From NCBI GenBank assembly GCA_937864425.1, contig CALMJL010000086.1:1-38657 (forward strand): a DNA stretch of 38,657 bases, written 5' to 3'. This stretch comes from an uncultured Candidatus Planktophila sp. (GTDB taxonomy: Bacteria; Actinomycetota; Actinomycetes; Nanopelagicales; Nanopelagicaceae). The notes beneath the pieces are model-generated. The model searched no databases. It was not told where the DNA came from and worked only from the letters and a program-made list of their open reading frames with translations. A program made the translations under genes and the position numbers. Shown here piece by piece: positions 27,075 to 37,989 of the stretch; position 1 is the first letter of the stretch, and each line of letters opens with the position of its first letter.

Positions 27075-28576
27075 AAAACCAGCAGACAATTCTGCTGCTC
27101 AACGATCACCTGCATCGTGGCTATGGAGCGCTCAAAGGAGCTACACCACAAACGCACGCGATTCTCTTTATTGAAAGTGAACGCATGTTGACCACTCGTA
27201 AGTGGCATCTACAAAGACTTTTCTTCTTGATGTCCGCTCGGGATCACTTCCTTGCTGATTTAAAGAAAGAAGGTTTCACCGTTACCTTTATGCAGAGCGC
27301 GGATACTGCAACCGGCATAAAAGAGTACCGTTCAAAAAATCCGAAAGTAGAGATTGTTGCAACTGAACCATCTTCACATCAACAACTGCAGCAGTTTAAA
27401 GAGTTGGGAATATCACTGATACCCAATGACTTTTTCTTGACGAGTAGACCTCGCTTTGCAGAATGGGCGAGTTCTCAGAAAAGTCTGGTGATGGAAAATT
27501 TTTATCGAGCCCAACGCGTGCGTCTTAATGTATTGATGGAGGGCGCAGACCCTATTGGTGGCCGTTGGAATTATGATGCAGACAATAGATTGCCTCCGCC
27601 GAAAGGTCCTCATAAATGGCCGGCATATTGCATTCATGAACGAGATGAGATTGATGCTGCAGTTTTAGCGAACATCAAAAAACGCAAACTTCCTGTCTTC
27701 GGAGATGATCCCGATACCACGTGGGGAACCACTCGAGCAGCTGCGCTTAAGCAACTCGACCATTTTCTCAAGACCGCTTTTGATGAATTCGGTGCATATG
27801 AAGATGCGATGACGACTGAGAGTTGGGCCGTCAATCACTCTCTCTTAAGCCCCTATCTCAATGTGGGATTACTGCATCCTAGTGAAGTACTTACGCAAGC
27901 ACTTGCCACATTTAAGAAAGGGAAAATTCCTTTGGCAGGCGCTGAAGGATTTGTTCGCCAGATCATTGGGTGGCGCGAATACATTAATGGTTTGTATTGG
28001 TTCTTTGGCGATCTTTATCGTGCCGAAAATGCGCTTGCAGCACATCGACCATTACTTCCTCTTTTTGAAGACTCCTCCAAAACTAAAATGAATTGCCTAG
28101 CAACAAATGTGCGCGATATAGAATCGCGTGCCTGGGTGCATCACATTCCACGATTGATGGTGTTAAGCAATTTGGCACTGATTACCGGAACTTCTCCTCA
28201 AGAATTTCTAGATTGGATGCGCCGGGCTTTTATTGATGCTGCAGATTGGGTCATGGTTCCCAATGTCATTGGTATGAGCCTTCATGCAGACGGTGGCAAA
28301 TTAGCCACTAAACCTTATGCCGCAGGTGGCGCATATATCTCCAAGATGAGTAATTACTGCAAAACATGTCCATATGATCCGAAGAAGAGAGTAGGCGATG
28401 ACGCTTGCCCGTTTACCACTCTCTATTGGGATTTCTTAGCGCGCAATCGAGAGCGTTTTGCAAAAAATCATCGAATGGCCCAACAACTTGCTGGAATCAA
28501 TAGATTAAGTGACCTTCCGCAGTTACAAGAGCGAGCAGTAGAAGTTTTAGAACTTCTTTCTCTCGGGGAAATTTGA
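27068..28576 (+). CDS. Fe-S bacterial cryptochrome/photolyase (PhrB/CryB, DPRP type)
   Basis: [17 protein letters not shown]..., [28 protein letters not shown], and C-X2-C-X12-C cluster [20 protein letters not shown]. Start overlaps the xylB stop. Confidence 0.92.
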   Translation: MVKNQQTILLLNDHLHRGYGALKGATPQTHAILFIESERMLTTRKWHLQRLFFLMSARDHFLADLKKEGFTVTFMQSADTATGIKEYRSKNPKVEIVATEPSSHQQLQQFKELGISLIPNDFFLTSRPRFAEWASSQKSLVMENFYRAQRVRLNVLMEGADPIGGRWNYDADNRLPPPKGPHKWPAYCIHERDEIDAAVLANIKKRKLPVFGDDPDTTWGTTRAAALKQLDHFLKTAFDEFGAYEDAMTTESWAVNHSLLSPYLNVGLLHPSEVLTQALATFKKGKIPLAGAEGFVRQIIGWREYINGLYWFFGDLYRAENALAAHRPLLPLFEDSSKTKMNCLATNVRDIESRAWVHHIPRLMVLSNLALITGTSPQEFLDWMRRAFIDAADWVMVPNVIGMSLHADGGKLATKPYAAGGAYISKMSNYCKTCPYDPKKRVGDDACPFTTLYWDFLARNRERFAKNHRMAQQLAGINRLSDLPQLQERAVEVLELLSLGEI

Positions 28577-28589
28577 TTTACTTTTCGCT

Positions 28590-29510
28590 ATGACGCTTGC
28601 TCCTGAAATCAAGGCTTTTCTTGAAGCTAGCGCTGCCGCTGGTTTGCCACAGGTGTGGGAGGCGCCAGTTGAAGTGCTTCGCAGAAATACCCAAGGACGA
28701 GTTGCACTTGCTGGAAAAATTGAACCGCTTGCAGCTATCGAGAATCGTTTTATTCCTGGTCCCACGTGCGATTTACCCATTCGCATATACAGGCCAGCAA
28801 CGAACAGTCAGCGCACCATCGTGTATTTCCACGGCGGTGGTTGGGTGCTTAACTTTCTTGATATCTATGATGCTTCTTTATCGCGTCTTGCAAACCAAAG
28901 TAACGCAACTATCGTCAGCGTTAATTATCAAAAAGCTCCAGAACATCCTTACCCCACCCCTTTTGATGATTGTTATTCGACTCTTGAATGGGTAATTTCT
29001 CACAAAAATGAATTAGCGCTGCCAAGTGCGATTGGAGTTGCAGGAGATAGCGCAGGCGCAAATTTAGCGGCAGCTGTTGCTCTGAAAGCTCGCGACCACC
29101 AGATTGAACTAGCTTTTCAATTCCTGATCTATCCATGCTTAGATCGAAATTTCTCCACAGATTCTTATCGCGCTAATGCCACTGGTTATGGTTTATCTAC
29201 CCAAGCGATGCAATGGTTTTGGGAGCAATACTTGCAGGGAAATGCGCATGATGATGATCCCTACGCAGCGCCGCAACGCGCTCAATCATTTGCCGGACTT
29301 GCACCAGCAATCATTATCACAGCCCAATACGATCCACTTTTATCTGATGGTGAAAATTATTTAGCTGCCTTAAAAGATGCAGGAGTCTCGGTTTCTTACC
29401 GAAAATTTGACGGAATGATTCACGGATTCTTTACAAATTTAGCTGTGACACCCACCGCAACGAAAGCCATTGATTGGTCTGCGCAAGAAATAATCAAACT
29501 TACGCAGTAA
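28590..29510 (+). CDS. Alpha/beta hydrolase, HSL family esterase
   Basis: 306 aa; [11 protein letters not shown] (HGGG), [14 protein letters not shown] (GDSAG), DGMIHGF. Confidence 0.92.
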   Translation: MTLAPEIKAFLEASAAAGLPQVWEAPVEVLRRNTQGRVALAGKIEPLAAIENRFIPGPTCDLPIRIYRPATNSQRTIVYFHGGGWVLNFLDIYDASLSRLANQSNATIVSVNYQKAPEHPYPTPFDDCYSTLEWVISHKNELALPSAIGVAGDSAGANLAAAVALKARDHQIELAFQFLIYPCLDRNFSTDSYRANATGYGLSTQAMQWFWEQYLQGNAHDDDPYAAPQRAQSFAGLAPAIIITAQYDPLLSDGENYLAALKDAGVSVSYRKFDGMIHGFFTNLAVTPTATKAIDWSAQEIIKLTQ

Positions 29511-30723
29511 CTATTGCGCCCTTACCGACAACGACAATTCCACTTTCTGTCACTGTAAATCGCTCTCGATCTCGCTCAAGATCTACTCCAATTTGAGCTC
29601 CAGCTTCGACAACAACGTTCTTATCAATAATTGCCTTACGAACAACGGCGCGGTCACCAATTTTTACTCCGGGCATCAGCACCGCTCCATCAACAAAAGC
29701 GCCGGTACCCACATGTACATCAAAGGAGGTCACCGTGTGATTCACATGGCCACCAGCAATGATTGAACCTGCGCCAACAATTGAATCTTGCGCAATACCG
29801 TTTGCGCTGAATTTGGCTGGTGGAAGCGATGGTGGATTGGTAAGAAGCGGCCATTCACGGTTATACAAATTAAAAATCGGATGGATGGACACTAAATCCA
29901 TATGCGCGTCGTAATAAGCATCAATCGAACCTACATCACGCCAATAACCCTTATCGCGATCCGTTTCTCCGGGAACCACGTTATTTGCAAAGTCATACAC
30001 TTTTGCAACTCCTGCTTTTGTGAGCATTGGAATGATGTTGGTGCCAATGTCATGACGTGATTCCACATCTTCTGAATCCAGAATGAGCGCTTCTTCCATG
30101 ACATCACGCTTGAAGATGTAATTTCCCATCGAAACCAGGCAGAGATCTGGGTGACCTGGCATTGCTGGCGGATTAGCCGGCTTTTCGTGAAAAGCTTTTA
30201 TTGAAATTCCATCTTCAGCTAACTCGATTACTCCAAAATCATGCGCTTCAGAGCGCGGCATGCGGATAGCTGCAATTGTTATTCCTGCACCAGTTTCGCG
30301 ATGTTGCTCAAACATCTGACTTGGATCCATCCGATAGACGTGGTCTGCACCAAATACCAAGACATGATTGGGATTTTCATCTTGAATGAGGTTGAAATTC
30401 TGCAAAATCGCATCTGCAGAACCGGTATACCAACGTGGACCAAGTCGCTGCTGAGCGGGTACTGGAGTGATGTAGTTTGAAGTTAAGGTCGACATGCGCC
30501 ATGTAGTTGTAATGTGGCGGTCTAGTGAGTGAGATTTATATTGAGTCAGCACTGCAATTTTTAGCATTCGTGCATTTACCAAATTTGAGAGTACAAAATC
30601 GATCAATCGATAGGAGCCACCAAATGGCACTGCTGGCTTGGCGCGATCTGCAGTAAGTGGCATCAATCGCTTACCTTCGCCGCCCGCAAGAACAATTCCG
30701 AGAGGAGATTCAAAGCGTGCCAT
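29500..30723 (-). CDS. glgC: Glucose-1-phosphate adenylyltransferase
   Basis: 407 aa; [50 protein letters not shown]. Confidence 0.96.
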   Translation of the reverse strand: MARFESPLGIVLAGGEGKRLMPLTADRAKPAVPFGGSYRLIDFVLSNLVNARMLKIAVLTQYKSHSLDRHITTTWRMSTLTSNYITPVPAQQRLGPRWYTGSADAILQNFNLIQDENPNHVLVFGADHVYRMDPSQMFEQHRETGAGITIAAIRMPRSEAHDFGVIELAEDGISIKAFHEKPANPPAMPGHPDLCLVSMGNYIFKRDVMEEALILDSEDVESRHDIGTNIIPMLTKAGVAKVYDFANNVVPGETDRDKGYWRDVGSIDAYYDAHMDLVSIHPIFNLYNREWPLLTNPPSLPPAKFSANGIAQDSIVGAGSIIAGGHVNHTVTSFDVHVGTGAFVDGAVLMPGVKIGDRAVVRKAIIDKNVVVEAGAQIGVDLERDRERFTVTESGIVVVGKGAIVTA

Positions 30724-30780
30724 GCATGAAGGTTATCGGGGAAATTTCAAAGTATCTATAGCAACAGATACGCTTGGAGT

Positions 30781-31944
30781 GTGAGCGCACTCAATATTGG
30801 AATTGTGACGAAAGAGTGGCCTCCTGCAGTTTATGGTGGTGCAGGCGTGCACGTTGTTCAACTCACGCAAGCGCTTCGAAAGATCCCCCACATCAACGTG
30901 GATGTCCATTGCTTTGGCGGCAAGCGAAATGATGGCTCCTTTGGCTATGACACCCCTAGCGAATTTAAAGATGCAAATCCTGCGCTACAAGCTATCGCTA
31001 CTGATTTAGCGATTGCTGAACAACTTCACGGTGTTGATGTGGTGCACACTCACACCTGGTATGCCAATATGGCAGGACATACCGCTTCATTGCTCTACGG
31101 AACGCCCCATATTGTGAGTGCGCATTCACTCGAGCCACTTCGCCCTTGGAAGGCAGAGCAACTTGGTGGTGGTTATCAGATTTCCTCTTGGGCAGAAAAA
31201 ACTGCTTACGAGGCAGCAGCTGCAGTGATTGCAGTCAGTGATGGAATGCGAGCAGATGTCTTGCGCGCATACCCTGATGTTGATCCGGCCAAAGTTGTCA
31301 CAATTAGAAATGGTGTGGACACCTCGAAATTTGCGCCAAACCCAAATCCATCCGTACTTGATGAATTTCGAATTACGGGCAGATACGCCCTCTTCGTCGG
31401 TCGTATCACGCGCCAGAAAGGGCTAGCGCATCTGCTTCGTGCCTGGAAGAACGTTCCATCTGAATATGGTTTAGTTCTTGCAGCTGGAAGTCCAGATGAA
31501 CCGGGTGTTGGAAATGAAGTAGCAGAACTCATCGCGCAGTTACAAAGTGAGCGAAAAAATATCTGGTGGATCAAAGATATGTTGCCGCACGATAAGTTAA
31601 CGGCAGTCCTTACTCAAGCAGACTTATTCCTATGTCCTTCCATTTACGAACCACTTGGTATTGTGAATTTGGAGGCGATGGGATGCGAAACTGCAGTGCT
31701 TGCATCGCGCGTCGGTGGAATTCCAGAAGTTGTCTCTGATGGCGAAACCGGAATTTTGGTCGACTATTCAGGTGATGCATCACAGTTTGAATCTGATCTT
31801 TCTGCAAAAATCAGCGAACTGATGGCAGATCCAGAACGACTCGTTCAATACGGAAAAGCTGGACGCCAACGAGCAGCAGAACACTTTGGATGGGATGCAA
31901 TTGCTCAACAGACTATTGACTTGTATCGGAGCGTTATTCGCTAA
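30781..31944 (+). CDS. glgA: Glycogen synthase, actinobacterial GT4 type
   Basis: 387 aa; IGIVTKEWPPAVYGGAGVHVVQLTQAL, AHSLEPLRPWKAEQLGGGY, divergent from glgC. Confidence 0.94.
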   Translation: MSALNIGIVTKEWPPAVYGGAGVHVVQLTQALRKIPHINVDVHCFGGKRNDGSFGYDTPSEFKDANPALQAIATDLAIAEQLHGVDVVHTHTWYANMAGHTASLLYGTPHIVSAHSLEPLRPWKAEQLGGGYQISSWAEKTAYEAAAAVIAVSDGMRADVLRAYPDVDPAKVVTIRNGVDTSKFAPNPNPSVLDEFRITGRYALFVGRITRQKGLAHLLRAWKNVPSEYGLVLAAGSPDEPGVGNEVAELIAQLQSERKNIWWIKDMLPHDKLTAVLTQADLFLCPSIYEPLGIVNLEAMGCETAVLASRVGGIPEVVSDGETGILVDYSGDASQFESDLSAKISELMADPERLVQYGKAGRQRAAEHFGWDAIAQQTIDLYRSVIR

Positions 31945-32826
31945 ATGTCGCGCCGCGGTTGGTTTCTCTTTATCTTGGTGGGTTTTCTTTGGGGTATCCC
32001 CTACCTATTTATCAAAGTTGCAGTTGATCCCGAAAATGGATTTTCTCCTGCGATAGTAGTGTGTCTTCGTACCGCCATCGGTGCCGCAATTTTGATTCCA
32101 TTTGCCATTAAGCAGAAACAATTGATTCCTGCAATCCGTGGAATTAAATATGTGTCTCTCTATGCGCTCCTGGAAATGATAGGTCCCTGGATTCTGATCG
32201 GAACAGCAGAACAGAAAATATCTTCAGGGCTAGCTGGTTTATTAGTTGCATCAGTTCCAATCTGGGCCACCATCTTTGCTTCCATGCGTGGTGATAAATC
32301 TGTCTGGCATCACACCCGTTTAATTGGAATTATTGTTGGTTTTATCGGCCTTATCGCTGTGGTCGGCATTGAGAGCATCACTGGAAGTGCAGATCCTTTA
32401 TCCATTGGCATGGTGCTCGTTGCGGCAATCGGTTACTCGTATGCAGTAATGATGGTGCAAACGGCTCTTCCAGATGTTTCGGGGATTGCCATTAATGCAG
32501 TTGCTATGGCGCTCACTGCAATTTTCTATCTCCCATGGACATTAATTCAATGGCCAGAACATCACATATCGATGAGCGCAATCAATGCTGTGATTGGGCT
32601 GGGAGTTCTATCAACGGGGGCTGCATTCGTTGCATTTTTTGCGCTGACTGCAATTATCGGTGTAGCACGCGGCTCACTTGTTACATATCTCAATACTGCA
32701 TTTGCAGTAGTTCTAGGCGTAATAATTCTGAGCGAACCACTTACCTTTGGAATAATTATTGGATTGCCACTTGTATTAATCGGCTCCTACCTTGCGAGTC
32801 GTAAACCTGCATCCACACAGGCTTGA
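31945..32826 (+). CDS. EamA/DMT family transporter
   Basis: 293 aa, 10-TM EamA pattern. Confidence 0.87.
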   Translation: MSRRGWFLFILVGFLWGIPYLFIKVAVDPENGFSPAIVVCLRTAIGAAILIPFAIKQKQLIPAIRGIKYVSLYALLEMIGPWILIGTAEQKISSGLAGLLVASVPIWATIFASMRGDKSVWHHTRLIGIIVGFIGLIAVVGIESITGSADPLSIGMVLVAAIGYSYAVMMVQTALPDVSGIAINAVAMALTAIFYLPWTLIQWPEHHISMSAINAVIGLGVLSTGAAFVAFFALTAIIGVARGSLVTYLNTAFAVVLGVIILSEPLTFGIIIGLPLVLIGSYLASRKPASTQA

Positions 32827-32838
32827 GATACTTGGCAG

Positions 32839-33648
32839 ATGTTTGAAGCGCTCTTTCTCGGTGTAATCCAAGGGCTCACCGAATTTCTCCCAATCTCTTC
32901 AAGCGCACATATTCGAATTGCTGGTGAATTTTTACCGAATGCCAGCGATCCTGGTGCAGCATTTACTGCAATCACCCAAATCGGAACTGAGTTAGCGGTG
33001 TTGCTCTATTTCCGCAGAGATATCGCAGCCATTCTCAAAGCATGGTTCACACGTGATGGATCCGCCGAAGCGAAACTAGGAACACTCATTATTATCGGGT
33101 CGCTCCCAATCGTGGCGCTTGGTTATCTTGGTCAAGATTACATTCGCGATACTTTTAGATCGCTCTGGCTTGTTGCAATCATGCTGATTGTTTTTGGACT
33201 CATCCTCGGAATCGCAGATCGTTTTGGACGCAGCCAAAAAGTTTTAACTAACCTCAACGCGCGCGATGGAATTGCTTATGGCTTAGCGCAATCATTGGCA
33301 CTCATCCCTGGAGTTTCTCGCTCGGGTGCAACAATCGCACTGGGTCGAGTTCTTGGATATCAACGTGAAGCTGCGCTGCGCTACTCGTTTTTACTTGCTC
33401 TTCCCGCAGTATTCGGAAGTGGGCTCTACGAACTCAAGAGTGCAATTGATGATTCCTCGGTATCCCCTTTTTCCATGCCAGAGATATTTGTGGCAACCAT
33501 GACTGCATTTCTAGTGGGTTATGCAGTTATCGCTTGGTTGATGAAATTTATTACCACTAAAAGTTTTACGCCTTTTGTGATCTATCGGGTTGCATTAGGA
33601 AGTGCCTTACTTGTGGCGCTTGCTACCGGTTTGATTAGCGCTCAGTAA
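32839..33648 (+). CDS. uppP: Undecaprenyl-diphosphatase
   Basis: 269 aa; LFLGVIQGLTEFLPISSSAH, PGVSRSGATI. Confidence 0.95.
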   Translation: MFEALFLGVIQGLTEFLPISSSAHIRIAGEFLPNASDPGAAFTAITQIGTELAVLLYFRRDIAAILKAWFTRDGSAEAKLGTLIIIGSLPIVALGYLGQDYIRDTFRSLWLVAIMLIVFGLILGIADRFGRSQKVLTNLNARDGIAYGLAQSLALIPGVSRSGATIALGRVLGYQREAALRYSFLLALPAVFGSGLYELKSAIDDSSVSPFSMPEIFVATMTAFLVGYAVIAWLMKFITTKSFTPFVIYRVALGSALLVALATGLISAQ

Positions 33649-34552
33649 AACCTAATTTTTCAAGAAGCTTTGGATCACGTTGCCATTCCTTCGAAACCTT
33701 GACATGTAACCCAAGGAATACCCGTGCGCTTAACTCACGTTCGATATCGGCGCGCGCACGAACTCCGATCTCTTTCAATCGCTCCCCTTTATGGCCCAGA
33801 ATGATGCCCGTCTGGGAATCTCGCTCAACATGAATAGTTGCGTGAATATCGAAGAAAGGTCGACTGCCTTTCTCTTCACGCTCGCTCATCTCGTCAATGG
33901 TCACCATGATGGAATGTGGAAGTTCTTCTCGCGCATCTTTCATGGCAGATTCTCGAATGAGTTCGCAAATCAACTGTTCAATATTTTGATCACTCTTGAT
34001 ATCTGTGGGATAGAAAGCAGGTCCAACTGGCAAATTCTTGCCAATTAATTCTGCAAGTAAATCAATCTGCCGATGAGTCGTTGCAGAGAGCGGGATAATT
34101 TCATCCCACGAAAAGCCCTGCGCCAAATCATTGATTGAGAGTAATCGCTCAGCCAACTTCTCTTTTGAGACGGTATCAGTCTTTGTCACCAATGCGAATT
34201 TCTTTGCCTTTGTGGACTTGGCTAATTCAGCAGCAATAAAGGTATCTCCTGCGCCCGATTTTTCATCAGCGGGCAAACACATCATGACAATATCAACAGC
34301 ATCTAAATTTTCAGCAACGACAGCGTTGAGTCTCTGGCCAAGTAGCGTCTTTGGTTTATGCAATCCGGGTGTATCAACCAATACTGCTTGAAAATGAGGT
34401 TGATTAACGATTCCTCGGATGGCATGGCGCGTGGTATTGGGATGCGAAGATGTGATGGCAATCTTGCTACCAACCAAAGCATTAATAAGGGTTGATTTTC
34501 CGGTATTGGGACGTCCGACTATCGCAACGAAGCCAGATCGGAAATCACTCAC
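33635..34552 (-). CDS. era: GTPase Era
   Basis: 305 aa; GRPNTGKSTL, DTPGLHKP, TKTD; C-terminal KH domain ILGHKGERLKEIG. Confidence 0.95.
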   Translation of the reverse strand: MSDFRSGFVAIVGRPNTGKSTLINALVGSKIAITSSHPNTTRHAIRGIVNQPHFQAVLVDTPGLHKPKTLLGQRLNAVVAENLDAVDIVMMCLPADEKSGAGDTFIAAELAKSTKAKKFALVTKTDTVSKEKLAERLLSINDLAQGFSWDEIIPLSATTHRQIDLLAELIGKNLPVGPAFYPTDIKSDQNIEQLICELIRESAMKDAREELPHSIMVTIDEMSEREEKGSRPFFDIHATIHVERDSQTGIILGHKGERLKEIGVRARADIERELSARVFLGLHVKVSKEWQRDPKLLEKLGFTER

Positions 34553-35424
34553 ATAGGTATTGTCTCATTGATTACTGAAAGTAATTCATATGCATCTGCT
34601 ACAGATGTCACTAATTCAGCAGATCTTTCACCAATGAGGCGATGACAACCTTCAGAGGAAGGTGAATTGATGGGACCAGGTATTGCCATCACTGGCTTCA
34701 TTAATTCAGCAGCATCTCGCGCTGTCCGAAGCGATCCGCTTCGAAATGCAGCTTCAACAACCAGAGTACTTTTTGAAAGCGCCGCGATTAATCGATTTCG
34801 TGTGAGAAAACGATGTGGTAGCGCCGGAACTCCCATCGAAACTTCACTCACAATCGCACCGTTTTCAACAATCTCAGAGAATAACTTTGCGTTTCCACTG
34901 GGATAGGGAGAATCTATTCCTGATGCGATAACTGCAATGGTGCACCCTTCGGCAACCAGCGCACCACGATGAGCAGCCGCATCGATTCCATATGCTCCCC
35001 CACTCACTATTGCCCATTCACGATCGACGAAGCCAGCAGCAAAATCACCCGCAATGCGGATTCCATACGGTGTCGGATTACGAGTGCCTACTATGGCAAG
35101 GGATGAATTGTTAAGAGCTTCAAGATTTCCTTTGACAATTAAAGCAAGTGGCGGGTTTTCGAGAAGATCCACTGTTATCGGCCACGCTGCATCTGCGGGA
35201 GTAATGCAATGAGCCCCGTAACGCGCAAGTTCTACTTCGAATTTTTCCAGATTGAAATTTTCTAGTTGCCTTATTGCTTGAGCAGATTTAATCGGGTCAT
35301 AGCGCCGCTCGAGCAAACCAGCAAACACGTCCTCTACGCCAATGCGAGAAATTTCTCGAGCCCAAAATTGTGAACCCGGTTCAATCGCGTGAAAGAGAGC
35401 AATCCGACTAAATCGAGCACTCAT
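34549..35424 (-). CDS. dprA: DNA-processing protein DprA
   Basis: 291 aa; AIVGTRNPTPYGIRIAGDFA, SGGAYGIDAAAHRGAL, IPGPINSPSSEGCHRLI. Confidence 0.93.
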   Translation of the reverse strand: MSARFSRIALFHAIEPGSQFWAREISRIGVEDVFAGLLERRYDPIKSAQAIRQLENFNLEKFEVELARYGAHCITPADAAWPITVDLLENPPLALIVKGNLEALNNSSLAIVGTRNPTPYGIRIAGDFAAGFVDREWAIVSGGAYGIDAAAHRGALVAEGCTIAVIASGIDSPYPSGNAKLFSEIVENGAIVSEVSMGVPALPHRFLTRNRLIAALSKSTLVVEAAFRSGSLRTARDAAELMKPVMAIPGPINSPSSEGCHRLIGERSAELVTSVADAYELLSVINETIPM

Positions 35425-36941
35425 AGCTCTGCCCCTTCTCGGAGTGCATATGCCGACTGCACTTCTTGCAAGGAAGGTTTGGGTCTGCCTGCCAGATCGG
35501 CAAGAGTCCAGGAAATTCGAATTACTTTGTGTAAGCCGCGTGCAGTAATACGTTCGCGATCCAACTCATCGTGGAGAAAGTTAAGCGCTGCACGTTCTGG
35601 AGCAAAAACTGTTCGTAATTCGCGAGCAGGAATTTGTGAATTCAATATCCATGAATAACCAGCAAATCTGGCGGCTGCTGCAGCGCGTGCTGCAATAACT
35701 CGAGCCCTAATGGCAGAACTTGTTTCACCAAGTTCTGTTTCTGCCATTTCGACGCGACTGACTGGCTCAACAGCGACTCGCATATCGATGCGATCCATGA
35801 GAGGTCCTGAGAGTTTTCCTAGATATCGTCGCACCTGCTGAGAAGTACACGTGCAACCACGTCCTTTACCGATGAACTTTCCACATGGGCAGGGATTTGC
35901 AGCAAGCACCAATAAGAAGCGTGCCGGAAAAGTTATATTTCCAACGCTACGTGTAATTGTTATCTTTCCAGTTTCGAGTGGTTGACGGAGCGAATCCAAA
36001 ACACCAATTGCGCATTCAGGCGCTTCATCGATAAAGAGAACTCCGTGATGAGCCAAGCTGCATGCACCCGGTTTAATGATGTGAGAGCCTCCACCCACTA
36101 TTGCAACACGTGATGCAGTGTGGTGTGGCGAAACAATCGGAGCCAAACGCGACATGGGTGAACGAGCGCTTAAACCACCTGTGATCGAATGAACTGCTGT
36201 AACTTCTAGCGCTTCTTCAGTATTGAGTGCGGGCAAGATTGTTGGAATTCGAGAAGCGATCATAGTTTTTCCCGCACCTGGCGGTCCGATAAGAAGAAGA
36301 TGATGTCCACCCGATGCAGCAATTTCTGCAGCACGTCGTGCCTTTGCTTGTCCTGCTACATCTGCAAAATCAAGATTTTCATCATCGGGAGATACTTCTA
36401 AATCTAATTCTTCAACGTGAGGCACAATTCCATTTCTGGCCCACACAGTCACTTCTGCAAGTGTGCGTACTTCAATGATTTTCATATCAGGCAGCAACAA
36501 CGCTTCAGCGCGATTGGCGAATGGAATAACGGCGCGCCGGATGCCGCGTTGAAATGCTTCAATCAATGCAGGAAGCACACCTTGAATAGGTCGTACTTTT
36601 CCATCTAGCGCCAATTCGCCCAGCACAATCGTGTGCAGAAATGGTTCTTGCGGGATCGATTGTTGTGCAATTAAAAGCGCTAGCGCAATAGACAAATCAA
36701 AACCAGAACCACTTTTAGGAAGCCATGCAGGTGATAGCGAAACTGTTACCTTTTTATTAGGCCAAGGTTCTTGGCAATTGATTAAGGCAGCCCGAACTCG
36801 ATCACGTGATTCTGAAAGCGCCGCATCGGGAAGACCAAGTAATGAAAAACTGGGAATTCCGTCTGCAATATCTACTTCGACTTCAACCAAGCTTCCGGCT
36901 AATCCTTGCAGCGCCACTGAATGTGTACATCCGATGCTCAT
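35421..36941 (-). CDS. comM: YifB/ComM-family Mg-chelatase-like AAA ATPase
   Basis: 506 aa; LLLIGPPGAGKTMIASRIPTILP, HHGVLFIDEAPE, AANPCPCG. Confidence 0.95.
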   Translation of the reverse strand: MSIGCTHSVALQGLAGSLVEVEVDIADGIPSFSLLGLPDAALSESRDRVRAALINCQEPWPNKKVTVSLSPAWLPKSGSGFDLSIALALLIAQQSIPQEPFLHTIVLGELALDGKVRPIQGVLPALIEAFQRGIRRAVIPFANRAEALLLPDMKIIEVRTLAEVTVWARNGIVPHVEELDLEVSPDDENLDFADVAGQAKARRAAEIAASGGHHLLLIGPPGAGKTMIASRIPTILPALNTEEALEVTAVHSITGGLSARSPMSRLAPIVSPHHTASRVAIVGGGSHIIKPGACSLAHHGVLFIDEAPECAIGVLDSLRQPLETGKITITRSVGNITFPARFLLVLAANPCPCGKFIGKGRGCTCTSQQVRRYLGKLSGPLMDRIDMRVAVEPVSRVEMAETELGETSSAIRARVIAARAAAAARFAGYSWILNSQIPARELRTVFAPERAALNFLHDELDRERITARGLHKVIRISWTLADLAGRPKPSLQEVQSAYALREGAEL

Positions 36942-37309
36942 AAAATGGCTGCTCTATATTCGATTGAATGCGATCCATCTTGTGCAATAAGTACCGCCGC
37001 CACATCGATGGTGAATTCACAGCCAAGACACCCATGCGTAGCGAGCCAGGCCAGTGCCAGCCGCTGCATACGAAGCGCCTTTATGTGATTGATCGCTTCA
37101 AAGGGATGGCCAAAAGCCAACGAACTTCTAGTCTTCACTTCTACACAATGAAAGATTCCGTCTTTCCCGAGTGAAACAATATCTATTTCACCTTCGCGAA
37201 TTCTCCAATTACGTTCGAGTATTTCATCTCCGCGAGCAATCAAGAAGGTGGAAATTACCTCTTCTCCGAATGCGCCTAAACGTTGCTTTTTATTGATACT
37301 TGCCACCAT
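36938..37309 (-). CDS. YraN family (UPF0102) nuclease-fold protein
   Basis: 123 aa; RLGAFGEEVISTFLIARGDEILERNWRIREGEIDIVSLGKDGIFHCVEVKTRSS. Confidence 0.93.
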   Translation of the reverse strand: MVASINKKQRLGAFGEEVISTFLIARGDEILERNWRIREGEIDIVSLGKDGIFHCVEVKTRSSLAFGHPFEAINHIKALRMQRLALAWLATHGCLGCEFTIDVAAVLIAQDGSHSIEYRAAIL

Positions 37310-37370
37310 GGCGGCAGATTAAGTGGGTTAAAGAGTGCTCAAGAAGGTAGAAAAAGTTAGATGTGTATAA

Positions 37371-37976
37371 CTAATGCAGGAGCGCTGCGATATTGGAAAA
37401 AGAAGTTCGATGTTCTACACACGGTCCATGCGCTTCAAGCGCTTTGGTATGTGCAGCCGTGATATAGCCCTTATGGCTTGCAAATCCATATTGTGGGTAT
37501 TTTTTATCTAACTCAATCATGACGCGGTCTCGCGTTACCTTTGCGATGATGGAAGCTGCGCTTATTGCCGTCACCACTTGATCGCCTTTCCATACCGCTA
37601 AGTTGGCAATTCCAAGTCCTTCGATGGCATATCCATCGGTCAGCACGTATGCAGGCTTCACAGAAAGTCCCTGCACTGCACGGCGCATTCCTTCTAAATT
37701 TGCAGCATGTACTCCACGCTGATCAATTTCAGATACGGGAATAACAACTACTGAAACGCTCTCAGCAACTTCATAAATCAGATCAAAGAGAGTACCGCGC
37801 TCTTTCTCAGGTACTTCCTTGGAATCTCGTACCTGTGCAAGTTCTGGGATGAATGGATCTTTCAAAACTACTGCCGCGACAACAAGCGGGCCTGCACAAG
37901 GACCTCTGCCTGCTTCATCGACACCTGCGATGGGGGTAATACCAGCGTTCTGAAGAAGTTCTTCAATCGCTTTCAT
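37371..37976 (-). CDS. rnhB: Ribonuclease HII
   Basis: 201 aa; AGVDEAGRGPCAGPLVVAAVVL, ISAASIIAKVTRDR. Confidence 0.95.
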   Translation of the reverse strand: MKAIEELLQNAGITPIAGVDEAGRGPCAGPLVVAAVVLKDPFIPELAQVRDSKEVPEKERGTLFDLIYEVAESVSVVVIPVSEIDQRGVHAANLEGMRRAVQGLSVKPAYVLTDGYAIEGLGIANLAVWKGDQVVTAISAASIIAKVTRDRVMIELDKKYPQYGFASHKGYITAAHTKALEAHGPCVEHRTSFSNIAALLH

Positions 37977-37989
37977 GGTGCGCTGAATA

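Noticed and set aside
30751-30771. Inverted repeat GTATCT-N8-AGATAC between glgC and glgA
   Set aside because: Only a 6-bp arm in a short AT-rich promoter region; not distinguishable from chance without conservation data.
20780-32826. Two EamA transporters considered as a recent duplication
   Set aside because: The proteins differ substantially by eye and lie in unrelated neighbourhoods; no evidence of recent duplication.
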